DNA of 20,741 nt from CAZGLR01 sp964526635 (GCA_964526635.1 CAZGLR010000059.1:1-20741); one strand, 5' to 3'; positions 1 through 7,644 are shown, counted from the stretch's first letter. Program-made: numbers and translations. The notes: generated by a model not told the origin, from the letters alone.

Positions 1-579
1 GAATACAACGGCAAGGGTGTCTCATATTGTGCGATTTGCGACGGCGCTTTCTTCAAAGACCAGGTTATCGCGGTTGTCGGCGGGGGAGATGCCGCCGTTG
101 AAGAGGCTATTTTCCTGACCAAATTTGGCAGCAAAGTGATTATTATCCATCGCCGCGATAAACTTCGGGCCCAGAAAATTATTCAGCAGCGCGCCCTAAA
201 GAACGAAAAAATCGATTTCATCTGGGACACGATTGTTGAAGAAATCAGAGGCGATACCAAAGTCCAGTCGCTGGCGCTGAAAAACGTCAAGACCGGCGAA
301 GAATCGGAATTGAAGGTCGGAGCGATTTTTGTCTTTATCGGGTTTCATCCCAACACCGATATTCTCCCGGAGGAAATCAAGAAGACCGAAGCGGGATATG
401 TGTTGACCGATACCAGCATGGCGACGTCGATGCCAGGCATATTCGCCTGCGGCGATGTCCGTGACCAGCTTGTCCGGCAGATTACCAATGCCGTCGGCGA
501 TGGCACCACGGCTGCGATGGCGGCTGTGTATCGTATTGAAGAGATGGAAGATATCAAAGAGGAAGCCGCGGCGAAATAA
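1..579 (+). CDS. trxB: Thioredoxin reductase, N-terminally truncated by the window edge
   Basis: FAD- and NADPH-dependent thioredoxin reductase of the cytoplasm, which passes electrons from NADPH to thioredoxin. Reading frame 1 is open from the first base and ends at TAA 577-579, giving 192 visible residues. The redox-active dithiol is visible near the start as SYCAICDGAFF (the CxxC centre). It is followed by the NADPH-binding Rossmann signature VVGGGDAAVEEA and the HRRDKLRA segment typical of NADPH specificity. The C-terminal FAD segment reads GIFACGDVRD. The family is usually about 310 residues, so roughly 115-125 residues lie upstream of the window. It faces rubrerythrin tail to tail across 80 bases, in which I see no clear terminator. 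With rubrerythrin it suggests a thiol and peroxide defence neighbourhood. Confidence 0.95.
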   Translation, partial: EYNGKGVSYCAICDGAFFKDQVIAVVGGGDAAVEEAIFLTKFGSKVIIIHRRDKLRAQKIIQQRALKNEKIDFIWDTIVEEIRGDTKVQSLALKNVKTGEESELKVGAIFVFIGFHPNTDILPEEIKKTEAGYVLTDTSMATSMPGIFACGDVRDQLVRQITNAVGDGTTAAMAAVYRIEEMEDIKEEAAAK

Positions 580-659
580 CGCACTTTCCGCGATTCCCCT
601 GAAGATAACGCAACGGCCCGGTGCGGGATACGGCAACGGACCGTTATGCATGAAGAAAT

Positions 660-1187
660 CTAAATATCGTTTTCCATGTCGGCCGGTTCATAGTACTCCC
701 GCGCATGGCGGCAGCAGGGGCATTTTACCGGTGGTTCGTTGCCCTCATGAATATATCCGCAGACACTGCATTTCCACTTGATGGGAGCTTCTCGTTTGAA
801 AACGGTTCCGTCCTTGACCCGCTCGAGTAATTGGCGATAACGGTCACGATGATGTTCCTCCACCCGGGCAATCATCCGAAACAACACCGCCGCCTGCTGA
901 TTGCCATCTTCTTCCGCCTGCCTGGCGAATTCAGGATACATATCGGTGACTTCATAATGTTCACCATCGGCGGCATCAGCCAGATTGGCTGCCGTATCGC
1001 CAAGACCACCCAGAAGGGCGAACTCGTCCTTGGCGTGGCGCCGTTCATTCTCAGCGGTTTCTTCGAATAATCTGGCGATGTAATGAAACCCCTCTTTGCG
1101 GGCCACAGCGGCATAGAATGTATACTTATTCCGCGCCTGCGATTCACCGGCGAAGGCGGCTTTCAGATTTTCTTTAGTTCTGCTCAT
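660..1187 (-). CDS. rbr: Rubrerythrin (diiron peroxidase with C-terminal rubredoxin domain)
   Basis: A 175-residue cytoplasmic non-haem iron peroxidase that reduces hydrogen peroxide to water in anaerobes. The ferritin-like domain (about residues 1-120) carries the diiron ligands in the expected order: E15 in FAGESQAR, E48 and H51 in ENERRH, E86 in MYPEF, and E110 with H113 in RVEEHH. The rubredoxin-like domain follows, with iron-binding cysteines C140, C143, C156 and C159 (KCSVCGY and KCPCC). A longer open frame extends upstream, but the ATG at 1187 is chosen because GAGGAG lies just before it and homology begins at MSRTKENL. It is monocistronic, with a strong promoter and a possible operator of its own. 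Length and motifs are normal for the family. Confidence 0.96.
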   Translation of the reverse strand: MSRTKENLKAAFAGESQARNKYTFYAAVARKEGFHYIARLFEETAENERRHAKDEFALLGGLGDTAANLADAADGEHYEVTDMYPEFARQAEEDGNQQAAVLFRMIARVEEHHRDRYRQLLERVKDGTVFKREAPIKWKCSVCGYIHEGNEPPVKCPCCRHAREYYEPADMENDI

Positions 1188-1266
1188 TAAGTTCTCCTCT
1201 CTCGTGGGAGCAGTCTGACCGTCATGTGCCCAACAGTCAGAACGCCCGGGGACTTTTGTTTGCCTG

Positions 1267-1295
1267 ATTATATAGGAATTATTCCTGTTAATCAA
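1267..1295 (-). promoter_or_regulatory. Predicted sigma-70 promoter of rubrerythrin
   Basis: On the minus strand TTGATT (1290-1295) is separated by exactly 17 bases from a perfect TATAAT (1267-1272). Transcription would begin near 1260, giving a leader of about 73 bases. The spacer holds a palindrome, listed separately. Confidence 0.8.
1274..1286. promoter_or_regulatory. 6-1-6 palindrome inside the rubrerythrin promoter spacer, possible operator
   Basis: AGGAAT-T-ATTCCT is a perfect inverted repeat with a single central base, lying wholly between the -35 and -10 boxes. A dimeric repressor bound here would block RNA polymerase. Rubrerythrin genes are often controlled by PerR/Fur-family peroxide sensors, whose boxes are 7-1-7 palindromes, but the base sequence here is not a standard PerR or Fur box, so the regulator is unknown. 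Confidence 0.5.
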
Positions 1296-1592
1296 GTAGA
1301 CATTTCTGTCTGTCATAAGAAAAATCACCGGATAATTATCAGACGGGTGAAATATGCCGATGGTCGCAATGAAAAGATAATTATGTGCAAATCTCTGCTG
1401 ACGTATGCAAATCAATGCGCCTCGAGTTATCGAAGAAAGCCGCTCAGTGCTCCGCAGAATTTGTATAAGCTATTGCAATATATTGCCGTAAGTCGATGGG
1501 TCGAGGAATCGAAAAATATCTGCAAGATTATGCCGATTTGGGAAAGACTATTGCTAATTGTTAGATTTGTATTACTTCTGTGTTGCGTTACG

Positions 1593-1657
1593 ACGGGAGT
1601 GGTATGCCGAAACATGCCCCTTTCTGCTTTTGGCAACCCCTCAACCACTCCCGTTTT
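1593..1657 (+). ncRNA. Two-part stem-loop ending in UUUU, candidate leader attenuator or small RNA
   Basis: The outer stem is a perfect 11-bp inverted repeat: ACGGGAGTGGT (1593-1603) with ACCACTCCCGT (1644-1654). The inner stem is 8 bp with one G-U pair: TGCCGAAA (1605-1612) with TTTTGGCA (1628-1635). The stems are separated by a bulged A on one side and eight bases on the other, and a 15-base loop caps the inner stem. The last stem base begins a run of four T (1654-1657), as in a weak intrinsic terminator on the plus strand, about 80 bases before the kinase start. It resembles no riboswitch class that I recognise. A dispersed palindromic repeat is the main alternative. Confidence 0.45.
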
Positions 1658-1736
1658 ACCCACTAACCTTTCGCCCCAAACTGCCGATATCTTTAAAGAA
1701 CTCGAACAGTGATACAATAACAACAAGAGAGTACGA

Positions 1737-3716
1737 GTGAAAATTCCCGGTATTTTACATAGAATCTCGATCCTTATTATTTTGCAGTCGATCCTTATTT
1801 TCGCAGCTGTGACTATTATCAGTATGGAAAATAATCAGGCCCGGATAAACCGCCTGATTGAATATAAATTCGATACCATTGGTCGTTTCTTTAATACCGA
1901 ACTCGAAGCATTTCGATCCATCGGTATACCGTCGATCAAGCCGGGTGAGGCGCACCGGCAGTTTGACTCGTTGTTCGATGCTATAACGCCGTTGCTCGAA
2001 GGTCTCGGCGGAATCGCCTTGCTGGAAAAACCCGGCAAGGACGCCCCCTTGCGGCTTGTTGCGATGCGTTATACCGCGTCCGACGATTCCCTTTTATCCG
2101 TCGATTTCACTCGTCTGCTGCGTTTTGCCGAAGGCAGTTGGAATGAAAAACGGGAAGTCGTGGTCGGTAATAAATTCGATGCCGCACCGGGCAAGATCAA
2201 GCCGATTTTTATCCGAACGGCACGCGGGGAAGCCGGGGGTATGCTGGCTTTTATCTTTCTGCCGACAGAAATTGTCGGCAGCGATGCTGCTCATACCACG
2301 ACACTGATAATTCTCTTTCTCGGCATTACTCTGGTCTCTTTGTTGATGGTCAACCTGCTGGTTAAGAAGTACATCGAGCCGTTGCAGCAGGTTAGTAATG
2401 CCATGGAACGCACCGCCCAGGGCGAATTGGGCTGTCAGGTTGCATTTGCCGGCGCCGATGAAATCGGACGCGTGGCCAGTGCCTATAACGCAATGTCTGA
2501 CGCGCTTGCCGAAAAACGGCGGCTGCTGACCGAAAGCAACGACAATCTCGTTGCGGCCAACAACCGGCTGTCAGATACGCTCGACAAGCTCTCCGAGGCA
2601 AACAAATCGCTGGCCGAGTCGGAGTCGTTCTTATCCAAGCTTATTGAAAATGCTCCCTTCGCGGTCATTGCCACCGATGCTGCTCATAATATCCTTATCT
2701 TCAGTCAACCGGCCATGAATCTCTTTGATGTTCCGCCCGATGTGGCAATGCGCTGCAACCTGGGAGATTACTTCCCCTTTGTCGTCGATAAGATATTTCC
2801 CATAGATGGTCAGGAACATATTGTCCTGACCGATGAAATGATCTGCCGAAAGTACTCCGGGGAAGAATTCCCCGCCTACGTCAGCCGCGTTCCGATCCGT
2901 GATGAAAAAGCCCGGATCTCAGCATACCTGTTCATTATTCGCGATATTTCTGAATCCAAGGGTTTCCAGGAGATGCTGATATCTATTGACCGTATGGCTA
3001 CCCGCGGCGTGATGGCCGGTGAAGTAGCCCATGAAATCAATAATTATCTTGCCGTAATTCTCGGTAATGTCGAGCTGTTGCCGCTGCTTCTGGCTAAGGG
3101 TGATATGGACAAGGTCGAGAAAAAGCTTGACGTTCTCAAAAACTCCGTCGCCAAAATCCAGCGGTTTGCCGAGGGGCTCGGCAGCGAAACGGGCGAAGTA
3201 CCGGAATTCCATCCCAATGATCTCAATCAGCTGATCGGAAACCTGATTGCCTTTATCCGCCCACAGAATCATTACGATAGTATCGAATTTCATATCGATC
3301 TCTCCCGGCAACTGCCGCTGGTTGAACTTGACAGCGGACAAATGCAGCAGATGCTGATCAATCTGCTCAACAATGCCGCAACCGCTTTGAAGAACTCCTC
3401 TGGCAAACGCAGCATTGTATTATCCACCGGTCTCGACGCCGACAACAACGCGGCGGTGATCACCGTCACCGATACTGCCGGTGGCCTGCCCGATGATATC
3501 CACGATGAAATCTTCATCAGTCGCTACAGTGGTAAACGCAATGGACGGGGATTCGGTCTGGTCATTGTCAAGCGGATTGTCGATAGCCACAGCGGCATCA
3601 TAACCTGCGACAGCCGTCCCGGCGACGGCACCACCTTCAGGATATCCATTCCCCTCAAGCATCCGGCGGAAGCGGAAGTCGAATCGGCGCAGGCTGCCGA
3701 TCAAGTTAGCCCTTGA
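1737..3716 (+). CDS. Membrane sensor histidine kinase (HAMP-PAS-HisKA-HATPase)
   Basis: A 659-residue two-component sensor kinase. Transmembrane segments lie at about residues 8-30 and 188-209 and bound a periplasmic sensor domain of unknown specificity. After these come a HAMP linker (210-263), a coiled coil (about 258-300), a PAS domain (about 300-408) and the dimerisation domain with phosphoacceptor H432 in GEVAHEINNYLAV. The ATPase domain shows an N-box (LINLLNNAATAL, about 540), a slightly unusual G1 box (TDTAGGLP, about 579) and a G2 box GRGFGL in place of the usual GxGLGL. The GTG start at 1737 is the only one that keeps the first membrane segment intact; an AAGAGAG sequence lies 6 bases upstream. 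No response regulator adjoins it. The next gene is a second kinase. Confidence 0.92.
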   Translation: MKIPGILHRISILIILQSILIFAAVTIISMENNQARINRLIEYKFDTIGRFFNTELEAFRSIGIPSIKPGEAHRQFDSLFDAITPLLEGLGGIALLEKPGKDAPLRLVAMRYTASDDSLLSVDFTRLLRFAEGSWNEKREVVVGNKFDAAPGKIKPIFIRTARGEAGGMLAFIFLPTEIVGSDAAHTTTLIILFLGITLVSLLMVNLLVKKYIEPLQQVSNAMERTAQGELGCQVAFAGADEIGRVASAYNAMSDALAEKRRLLTESNDNLVAANNRLSDTLDKLSEANKSLAESESFLSKLIENAPFAVIATDAAHNILIFSQPAMNLFDVPPDVAMRCNLGDYFPFVVDKIFPIDGQEHIVLTDEMICRKYSGEEFPAYVSRVPIRDEKARISAYLFIIRDISESKGFQEMLISIDRMATRGVMAGEVAHEINNYLAVILGNVELLPLLLAKGDMDKVEKKLDVLKNSVAKIQRFAEGLGSETGEVPEFHPNDLNQLIGNLIAFIRPQNHYDSIEFHIDLSRQLPLVELDSGQMQQMLINLLNNAATALKNSSGKRSIVLSTGLDADNNAAVITVTDTAGGLPDDIHDEIFISRYSGKRNGRGFGLVIVKRIVDSHSGIITCDSRPGDGTTFRISIPLKHPAEAEVESAQAADQVSP

Positions 3717-3742
3717 CACTGTTACTGCACGGGCGCTACCTT
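3713..3742 (+). promoter_or_regulatory. Predicted promoter for the second kinase, leaderless type
   Basis: A perfect TTGACA (3713-3718) overlaps the stop codon of the first kinase. It is followed by 18 bases and TACCTT (3737-3742), which fits TANNNT. The ATG lies 6 bases after that box, where transcription would start, and no Shine-Dalgarno sequence is visible. Confidence 0.45.
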
Positions 3743-3748
3743 TAACCG

Positions 3749-5773
3749 ATGCGACGCAGGCTGTTTTCATCTTTTCTTGCCCCTATCAGAATCCGGTACC
3801 TGGTTCTGGTAACGATCGTTCTCGGATTGATATTTTTCGCGCTGGTTTATCAGGGTATACACCGTGCCCGAACTTCGGTGAAGAATATAATGGTCGATGA
3901 GGGCAAGGCCCTGATCGAGAGTCTGGCGTTGTCATCGAACAACGCCATTCAGGCTGAATTGCTTCTGGAAAACCTGGCCGAAACCCGCTTCGCGCAACTG
4001 GCCGAGAGCGCCAGAGATGAGCTGCTGACCTCCGATGATCCGGAAAATTTCCGACGCTTTACCGAAACCAATGATCTGCGACATATCGATCTGCTTGACG
4101 AAGACAGCCATATCATCGGTTCCGACCGCTGGGTGAGTGGTTCGTGGCCCGATTATCCGCCGGAAGTTATCGCCGAAATCCATGATCTGCAGGTGATGGG
4201 CGGCGGTTATCGATCAGTGATGCTGCAGCCCGACACCTCCCGTCCGGTAATGCACTATTATATCTATGAGTATATGCCCGAGGGCAATATTGTCGTCATG
4301 ACTGCAGAGGCGAATTACCTTGGCGAAATCACGCGTCAAATCGGCATCGGTTCGCTGATTCAACGCATCTCTAACCAGGCCGGCATCGATTACATCTTGC
4401 TGCAAAGCCGCGGCGGCATCATCTTCGCTTCCCGGCCCATGCAGCCGGTGCTGTCGATTGCCGCCGACAGCTTCCTCGAAACCCTCATGGACGCCGATAC
4501 GATTGGCTGGAGGTTTCACGAATTTGAGGGCAGCGGGGTGCTCGAAATAGCCCGGCGTTTTGAATCGGTAACGTATCCGCCGGGGGTTTATCGCATCGGA
4601 CTTGATTTGACCGAGTACAACGAAGTCCTTAAATCATATGATAGCCAGGCTGTCACAATCGCGGCCAGCTTGTTTATTCTGACCCTGCTGGTTGTGGCGG
4701 TTGTGGCATTGAATCAAAACTACTTCCTGCTTGATCAGTCGTATCGACAGATGCAATCTCTCTCCGCCACTGTTTTCAATCGTCTGGCCAGTGCGGTAAT
4801 TGTCTTTGATCACGATCGCCGAATTGTGGCACTCAATGCTTCCTTTACCGAGCTGACCGGTATCGGCGCAGATGCTGTCGGCAGCACCAGTACTGCCGTC
4901 TCTTCGAAACTGCCTTTCGCTCTGCCCGATGCCTCAGATACCGCCCCGGGTGTGATTGGATCGGAACAGATAATTCAAACTCCGACAGGCGATGATCGCA
5001 TCGTTCTGATTGCCATGTCATCGCTGCCGAATGAAGCAGGCGGGGGCACGGTGGTTATGATGCATGATATCACCGAGCAGAAACAGCTCGAGGAAAAAAA
5101 CCGCCGGCAACAACGCCTGTCGGAGATGGGGGATATGGCCGCCGGTGTGGCCCATGAGATCCGAAATCCGCTTAACGCCATCTCGATTGCGGCGCAACGC
5201 CTCAAGGCTGAATATAAACCGCCGGAAGATGTCGATGAATATACCATGCTCACGTCCAATATTCTGACCGAGACCTCGCGGCTGAATACGATCCTGACCC
5301 GTTTTCTGGAGTTGGCCCGCAGCAAAACCCTGGAACGGGATGCCCTTGCCGTTGCGGCTCCCATCCGCCGTGCCATTGCCAGTGTTGAACAGGAATGTGC
5401 CGACCGAGGGGTCGTGCTTGCTATCGACCTTGATGATTCGCTGACCGTTCAGGCCGACAGCGACAAATTACAACAGGTTTTTATTAATCTGATTCGCAAC
5501 AGCCTGCAGGCTATGCCCGATGGCGGCCGTATTGAGATCACCGCCGAGTCAATGGCATCGCAGGCAAAAATCCGTGTTCGCGATACCGGGCCGGGTTTCC
5601 CCGAAAACGTAAAACACAAAATTTTTCAACCCTATTTTACAACGAAATCAGATGGTTCCGGGCTCGGACTGGCCCTGACCTATAAGACTATTACGGAAAT
5701 GGATGGCAACGTCGAAGCCGCCAATGCTCCCGATGGCGGTGCGGTAATTACTATCTTATTGCCGCGGGCGTAA
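3749..5773 (+). CDS. Membrane sensor histidine kinase, NtrB/AtoS-like (PAS-HisKA-HATPase)
   Basis: A 674-residue sensor kinase. A basic N-terminus (MRRRLFSSF) is followed by a membrane segment at about residues 14-36, a large periplasmic sensor region (about 37-300), a second membrane segment (about 301-323) and a PAS domain (about 335-450). The phosphoacceptor is H469 in GVAHEIRNPLNAI. The ATPase domain is fully canonical: VFINLIRNSLQAM, G1 box RDTGPGFP with D612, an F-box IFQPYFTTK and G2 box GSGLGLAL. Kinases of this type usually pair with an NtrC-type, sigma-54-dependent regulator encoded next door, but here the next gene is convergent and unrelated. It lies 32 bases after the first kinase and has no Shine-Dalgarno site, which fits the leaderless-type promoter upstream. 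Confidence 0.94.
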   Translation: MRRRLFSSFLAPIRIRYLVLVTIVLGLIFFALVYQGIHRARTSVKNIMVDEGKALIESLALSSNNAIQAELLLENLAETRFAQLAESARDELLTSDDPENFRRFTETNDLRHIDLLDEDSHIIGSDRWVSGSWPDYPPEVIAEIHDLQVMGGGYRSVMLQPDTSRPVMHYYIYEYMPEGNIVVMTAEANYLGEITRQIGIGSLIQRISNQAGIDYILLQSRGGIIFASRPMQPVLSIAADSFLETLMDADTIGWRFHEFEGSGVLEIARRFESVTYPPGVYRIGLDLTEYNEVLKSYDSQAVTIAASLFILTLLVVAVVALNQNYFLLDQSYRQMQSLSATVFNRLASAVIVFDHDRRIVALNASFTELTGIGADAVGSTSTAVSSKLPFALPDASDTAPGVIGSEQIIQTPTGDDRIVLIAMSSLPNEAGGGTVVMMHDITEQKQLEEKNRRQQRLSEMGDMAAGVAHEIRNPLNAISIAAQRLKAEYKPPEDVDEYTMLTSNILTETSRLNTILTRFLELARSKTLERDALAVAAPIRRAIASVEQECADRGVVLAIDLDDSLTVQADSDKLQQVFINLIRNSLQAMPDGGRIEITAESMASQAKIRVRDTGPGFPENVKHKIFQPYFTTKSDGSGLGLALTYKTITEMDGNVEAANAPDGGAVITILLPRA

Positions 5774-5799
5774 ACAGGAAGTCCAGCTCAACGGATTCA

Positions 5800-6183
5800 C
5801 TATGGCATGGTGAAGAGGGGGTAGCCATATAATCCGGCCTGAATTAATATCATCAGTGTCAGCATGATACCGGCTCCGGATTTGAGATGGCCAAGGACGA
5901 TGCCATACAATCCCCGAATCGCCCAGAAGGCGAACATGAACAGAAGAAGTGTATTACCCAGTGAAGTGGTCAGGACTTCGGTTGAATGGGCAATCGAAAT
6001 ATAGCCAAAGGCTGCCAGAGCGACCGCCACCGCCATATTCAATAGCCTCATCGCTGCCTGATTAGGGCGGTCCAGTTGGGGAAGTTGATCCCGCCAGCGC
6101 AGGATACTGCCGAGAAACAAATGGAAAAGGACAAATACCAGACTCAAGACGCCGGCCATAACGATAAGGAGTTCATTTCTCAT
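5800..6183 (-). CDS. Small integral membrane protein, function unknown
   Basis: A 127-residue hydrophobic protein with about four predicted membrane segments (roughly residues 5-27, 46-66, 73-95 and 102-122). The loop after the first segment is short and polar (RWRDQLPQLDRPNQ). I do not recognise a family and see no catalytic or metal-binding motif. The ATG at 6183 is preceded by GGAG nine bases upstream. It follows citrate synthase on the same strand, but a strong intrinsic terminator lies between them, so expression needs read-through or a weak promoter in the 37 bases after the terminator. Its stop faces the second kinase across 26 bases. It is probably real, because the reading frame encodes a regular four-helix membrane pattern. 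Confidence 0.72.
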   Translation of the reverse strand: MRNELLIVMAGVLSLVFVLFHLFLGSILRWRDQLPQLDRPNQAAMRLLNMAVAVALAAFGYISIAHSTEVLTTSLGNTLLLFMFAFWAIRGLYGIVLGHLKSGAGIMLTLMILIQAGLYGYPLFTMP

Positions 6184-6220
6184 GCCTCACCGCTCCATGA
6201 TAAAATACCCAGCATGGTAC

Positions 6221-6248
6221 AAAAACGGCCGCTGCCGCGGCCGTTTTT
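6221..6248 (-). terminator. Rho-independent terminator of citrate synthase
   Basis: A perfect 12-bp inverted repeat with a 4-base loop: AAAAACGGCCGC (6221-6232), TGCC, GCGGCCGTTTTT (6237-6248). The GC-rich 7-bp core is flanked by A5 and T5, so it can act in either direction. It lies 29 bases after the citrate synthase stop. Confidence 0.9.
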
Positions 6249-6277
6249 GATGATTCACAGACTTTTACCCATAGGAA

Positions 6278-7555
6278 TCAGGCGCCAACCTGCTCTTTGA
6301 GCCATTCGGTTGTGCTTGATTTCGGGCGTTCGATCGGTTCACCCCAGGCCCGCGAAACGATCAACTGGGAAGCCATACCCATGGCACGAGAAACGGAGAA
6401 GAGGACCGTGTAGTATTCAAATTCGCGCAGGCCGAATTTATACAACAAAGCACCGGAACCGGCATCGACGTTCGGCCACGGATCAGAGATCTTCTTGATC
6501 TGCCGCAGGACATTCGGAACCACCTTGAATACCAGCGCTACTGTCTTGTAAACCGGGTCTTCGGCACAATGCTTGCCGCCGAATTCGAGGAACGCATCGA
6601 AGCGGGGATCAGTGATGCGCAACACAGCGTGACCATAACCGGGAATGACCTTACCGGAATTCAGCGTATCCCAGGCGAATTTTTCGAGCTGCTCTTCGCT
6701 TGGAACGCCATCGAATTTGTCCATGACCTCAAGGACCCATTTCAGGCATTCCTGGTTGGCCAGACCGTGGAGCGGGCCGGCCAGGCCGTTGAGACCGGCT
6801 GAGATAGCATAGAACGGATCCGATAACGCTGAACCGACACAATGGCAGGTATGCGCCGAGACATTACCACCCTCGTGATCGCAATGAAGGGTGAGGTACA
6901 AGCGCATCAATTTGGCGAAATTTCCGTCGGGATCATCAATACCCAGCATGTGGGCATAATCAGCGCCCCAATCAAGGTTCGGATCCGGAGCGATGCGCGG
7001 ACCCTTGTTATAGCGCATCCGATAAACGCCGGCGGCCAGTTCGGGAAGAATTGCCAGAATCCGCAGACAGTCTTCCATGGTCGGTTCCCAGTAATCTTCC
7101 TTGCGCATGCCCTCGGTATAGCGGGCACGGAATTTTGATTCACCTTCCATGGCCAGGATACCGGTATCCAGCATGCACATTGGATGCGCATCTTTCGGCA
7201 TCGCTTCCAGCACTTTCCAGACATAATCCGGAACACCGCTGTATTTTTCGTATTCCTTCTGCAGATCTTTCAGCTCATCAGCGTTGGGAAGCTTGGCCGT
7301 AACCAGAAGCCAGAAGATTTCTTCGGGAAGCTTGTCAAAAAGATCTTTTAATTTAATGCCGCGAATAATCAGGCCCTCATCCGGCGGAACTACTGACGTA
7401 TCGCACACCATGGCGCGCACACCACGCATACCGCCATAGACCTGTTTGAGATTTACTTTCGAAATTTCTTTGGCGCCATGCTCTTTGACCAGAGCACGGA
7501 TTTCATCACGCATGCCGGGTATCTGTGCGGCAAACGTGTCCTTTAATTTAGACAT
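6278..7555 (-). CDS. gltA: Citrate synthase, eukaryote-like (mitochondrial) type
   Basis: Condenses oxaloacetate and acetyl-CoA to citrate in the TCA cycle, in the cytoplasm. It has 425 residues. The catalytic triad is complete: H263 (LAGPLHGLANQE), H309 (VIPGYGHAVLR) and D364 (DPWPNVDAGSG). These are each exactly 11 residues before the pig enzyme's H274, H320 and D375. The PWPNVDA and GLAGPLHGLANQE wording is that of the mitochondrial enzyme, not of the E. coli hexameric or Gram-positive types. Similar eukaryote-like enzymes are known in Geobacteraceae. A strong GGAGGT lies before the ATG. It has its own promoter region with two symmetric elements and a strong terminator, so it is probably transcribed alone. 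Confidence 0.96.
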   Translation of the reverse strand: MSKLKDTFAAQIPGMRDEIRALVKEHGAKEISKVNLKQVYGGMRGVRAMVCDTSVVPPDEGLIIRGIKLKDLFDKLPEEIFWLLVTAKLPNADELKDLQKEYEKYSGVPDYVWKVLEAMPKDAHPMCMLDTGILAMEGESKFRARYTEGMRKEDYWEPTMEDCLRILAILPELAAGVYRMRYNKGPRIAPDPNLDWGADYAHMLGIDDPDGNFAKLMRLYLTLHCDHEGGNVSAHTCHCVGSALSDPFYAISAGLNGLAGPLHGLANQECLKWVLEVMDKFDGVPSEEQLEKFAWDTLNSGKVIPGYGHAVLRITDPRFDAFLEFGGKHCAEDPVYKTVALVFKVVPNVLRQIKKISDPWPNVDAGSGALLYKFGLREFEYYTVLFSVSRAMGMASQLIVSRAWGEPIERPKSSTTEWLKEQVGA

Positions 7556-7626
7556 GGAAGTACCTCCAAATATTCGGGGATGTTATCTATACACATTTTG
7601 CATTGTCAGAGTCATCTGTCGCACCA

Positions 7627-7644
7627 TTGTGAAGTTTTTCACAT
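7627..7644. promoter_or_regulatory. Rex-like (or CRP/FNR-like) operator upstream of citrate synthase
   Basis: TTGTGAA-GTTT-TTCACAT matches the Rex consensus TTGTGAANNNNTTCACAA at 13 of 14 defined positions. Rex is the NADH/NAD+-sensing repressor. The same bases contain TGTGA-N6-TCACA, a perfect core CRP site. The inner AA/TT bases and the outer T favour Rex, but the sequence alone cannot exclude a CRP/FNR-family protein. Confidence 0.6.

Larger units (their letters stand above)
1188..1736. other. Gene-free stretch of about 550 bases between rubrerythrin and the first histidine kinase
   Basis: No convincing coding region. The open frames here on both strands have no recognisable domains and no good ribosome sites. 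It contains the rubrerythrin promoter and its palindrome (1267-1295), a perfect 10-base palindrome GATAATTATC (1331-1340) with a 9/10 copy at 1376-1385, a 12-base palindrome GCAATATATTGC (1475-1486), and a two-stem hairpin at 1593-1654. No promoter for the downstream kinase is convincing; TTGGGA, 17 bases and TTAGAT starting near 1533 is a weak candidate. Its length and the number of symmetric elements stand out in an otherwise tightly packed window. Confidence 0.6.

Noticed and set aside
455..651. Terminator between trxB and rubrerythrin
   Set aside because: Only imperfect short complementary stretches (such as ATAACG at 605 and CGTTAT at 642) with no T-run.
1331..1385. GATAATTATC palindrome and near-copy as Fur boxes
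   Set aside because: Each has Fur-like GATAAT hexamers but is only about half of a full 19-base Fur box, and neither overlaps a promoter. Short AT-rich palindromes arise easily by chance.
1475..1486. 12-base palindrome GCAATATATTGC as an operator
   Set aside because: No promoter is identifiable around it, and a few such palindromes are expected by chance in 20 kb.
1224..1712. Open frame across the gap upstream of the first kinase
   Set aside because: No domain, no ribosome site, Arg/Cys/Pro-rich composition, and it runs through the rubrerythrin promoter and the hairpin.
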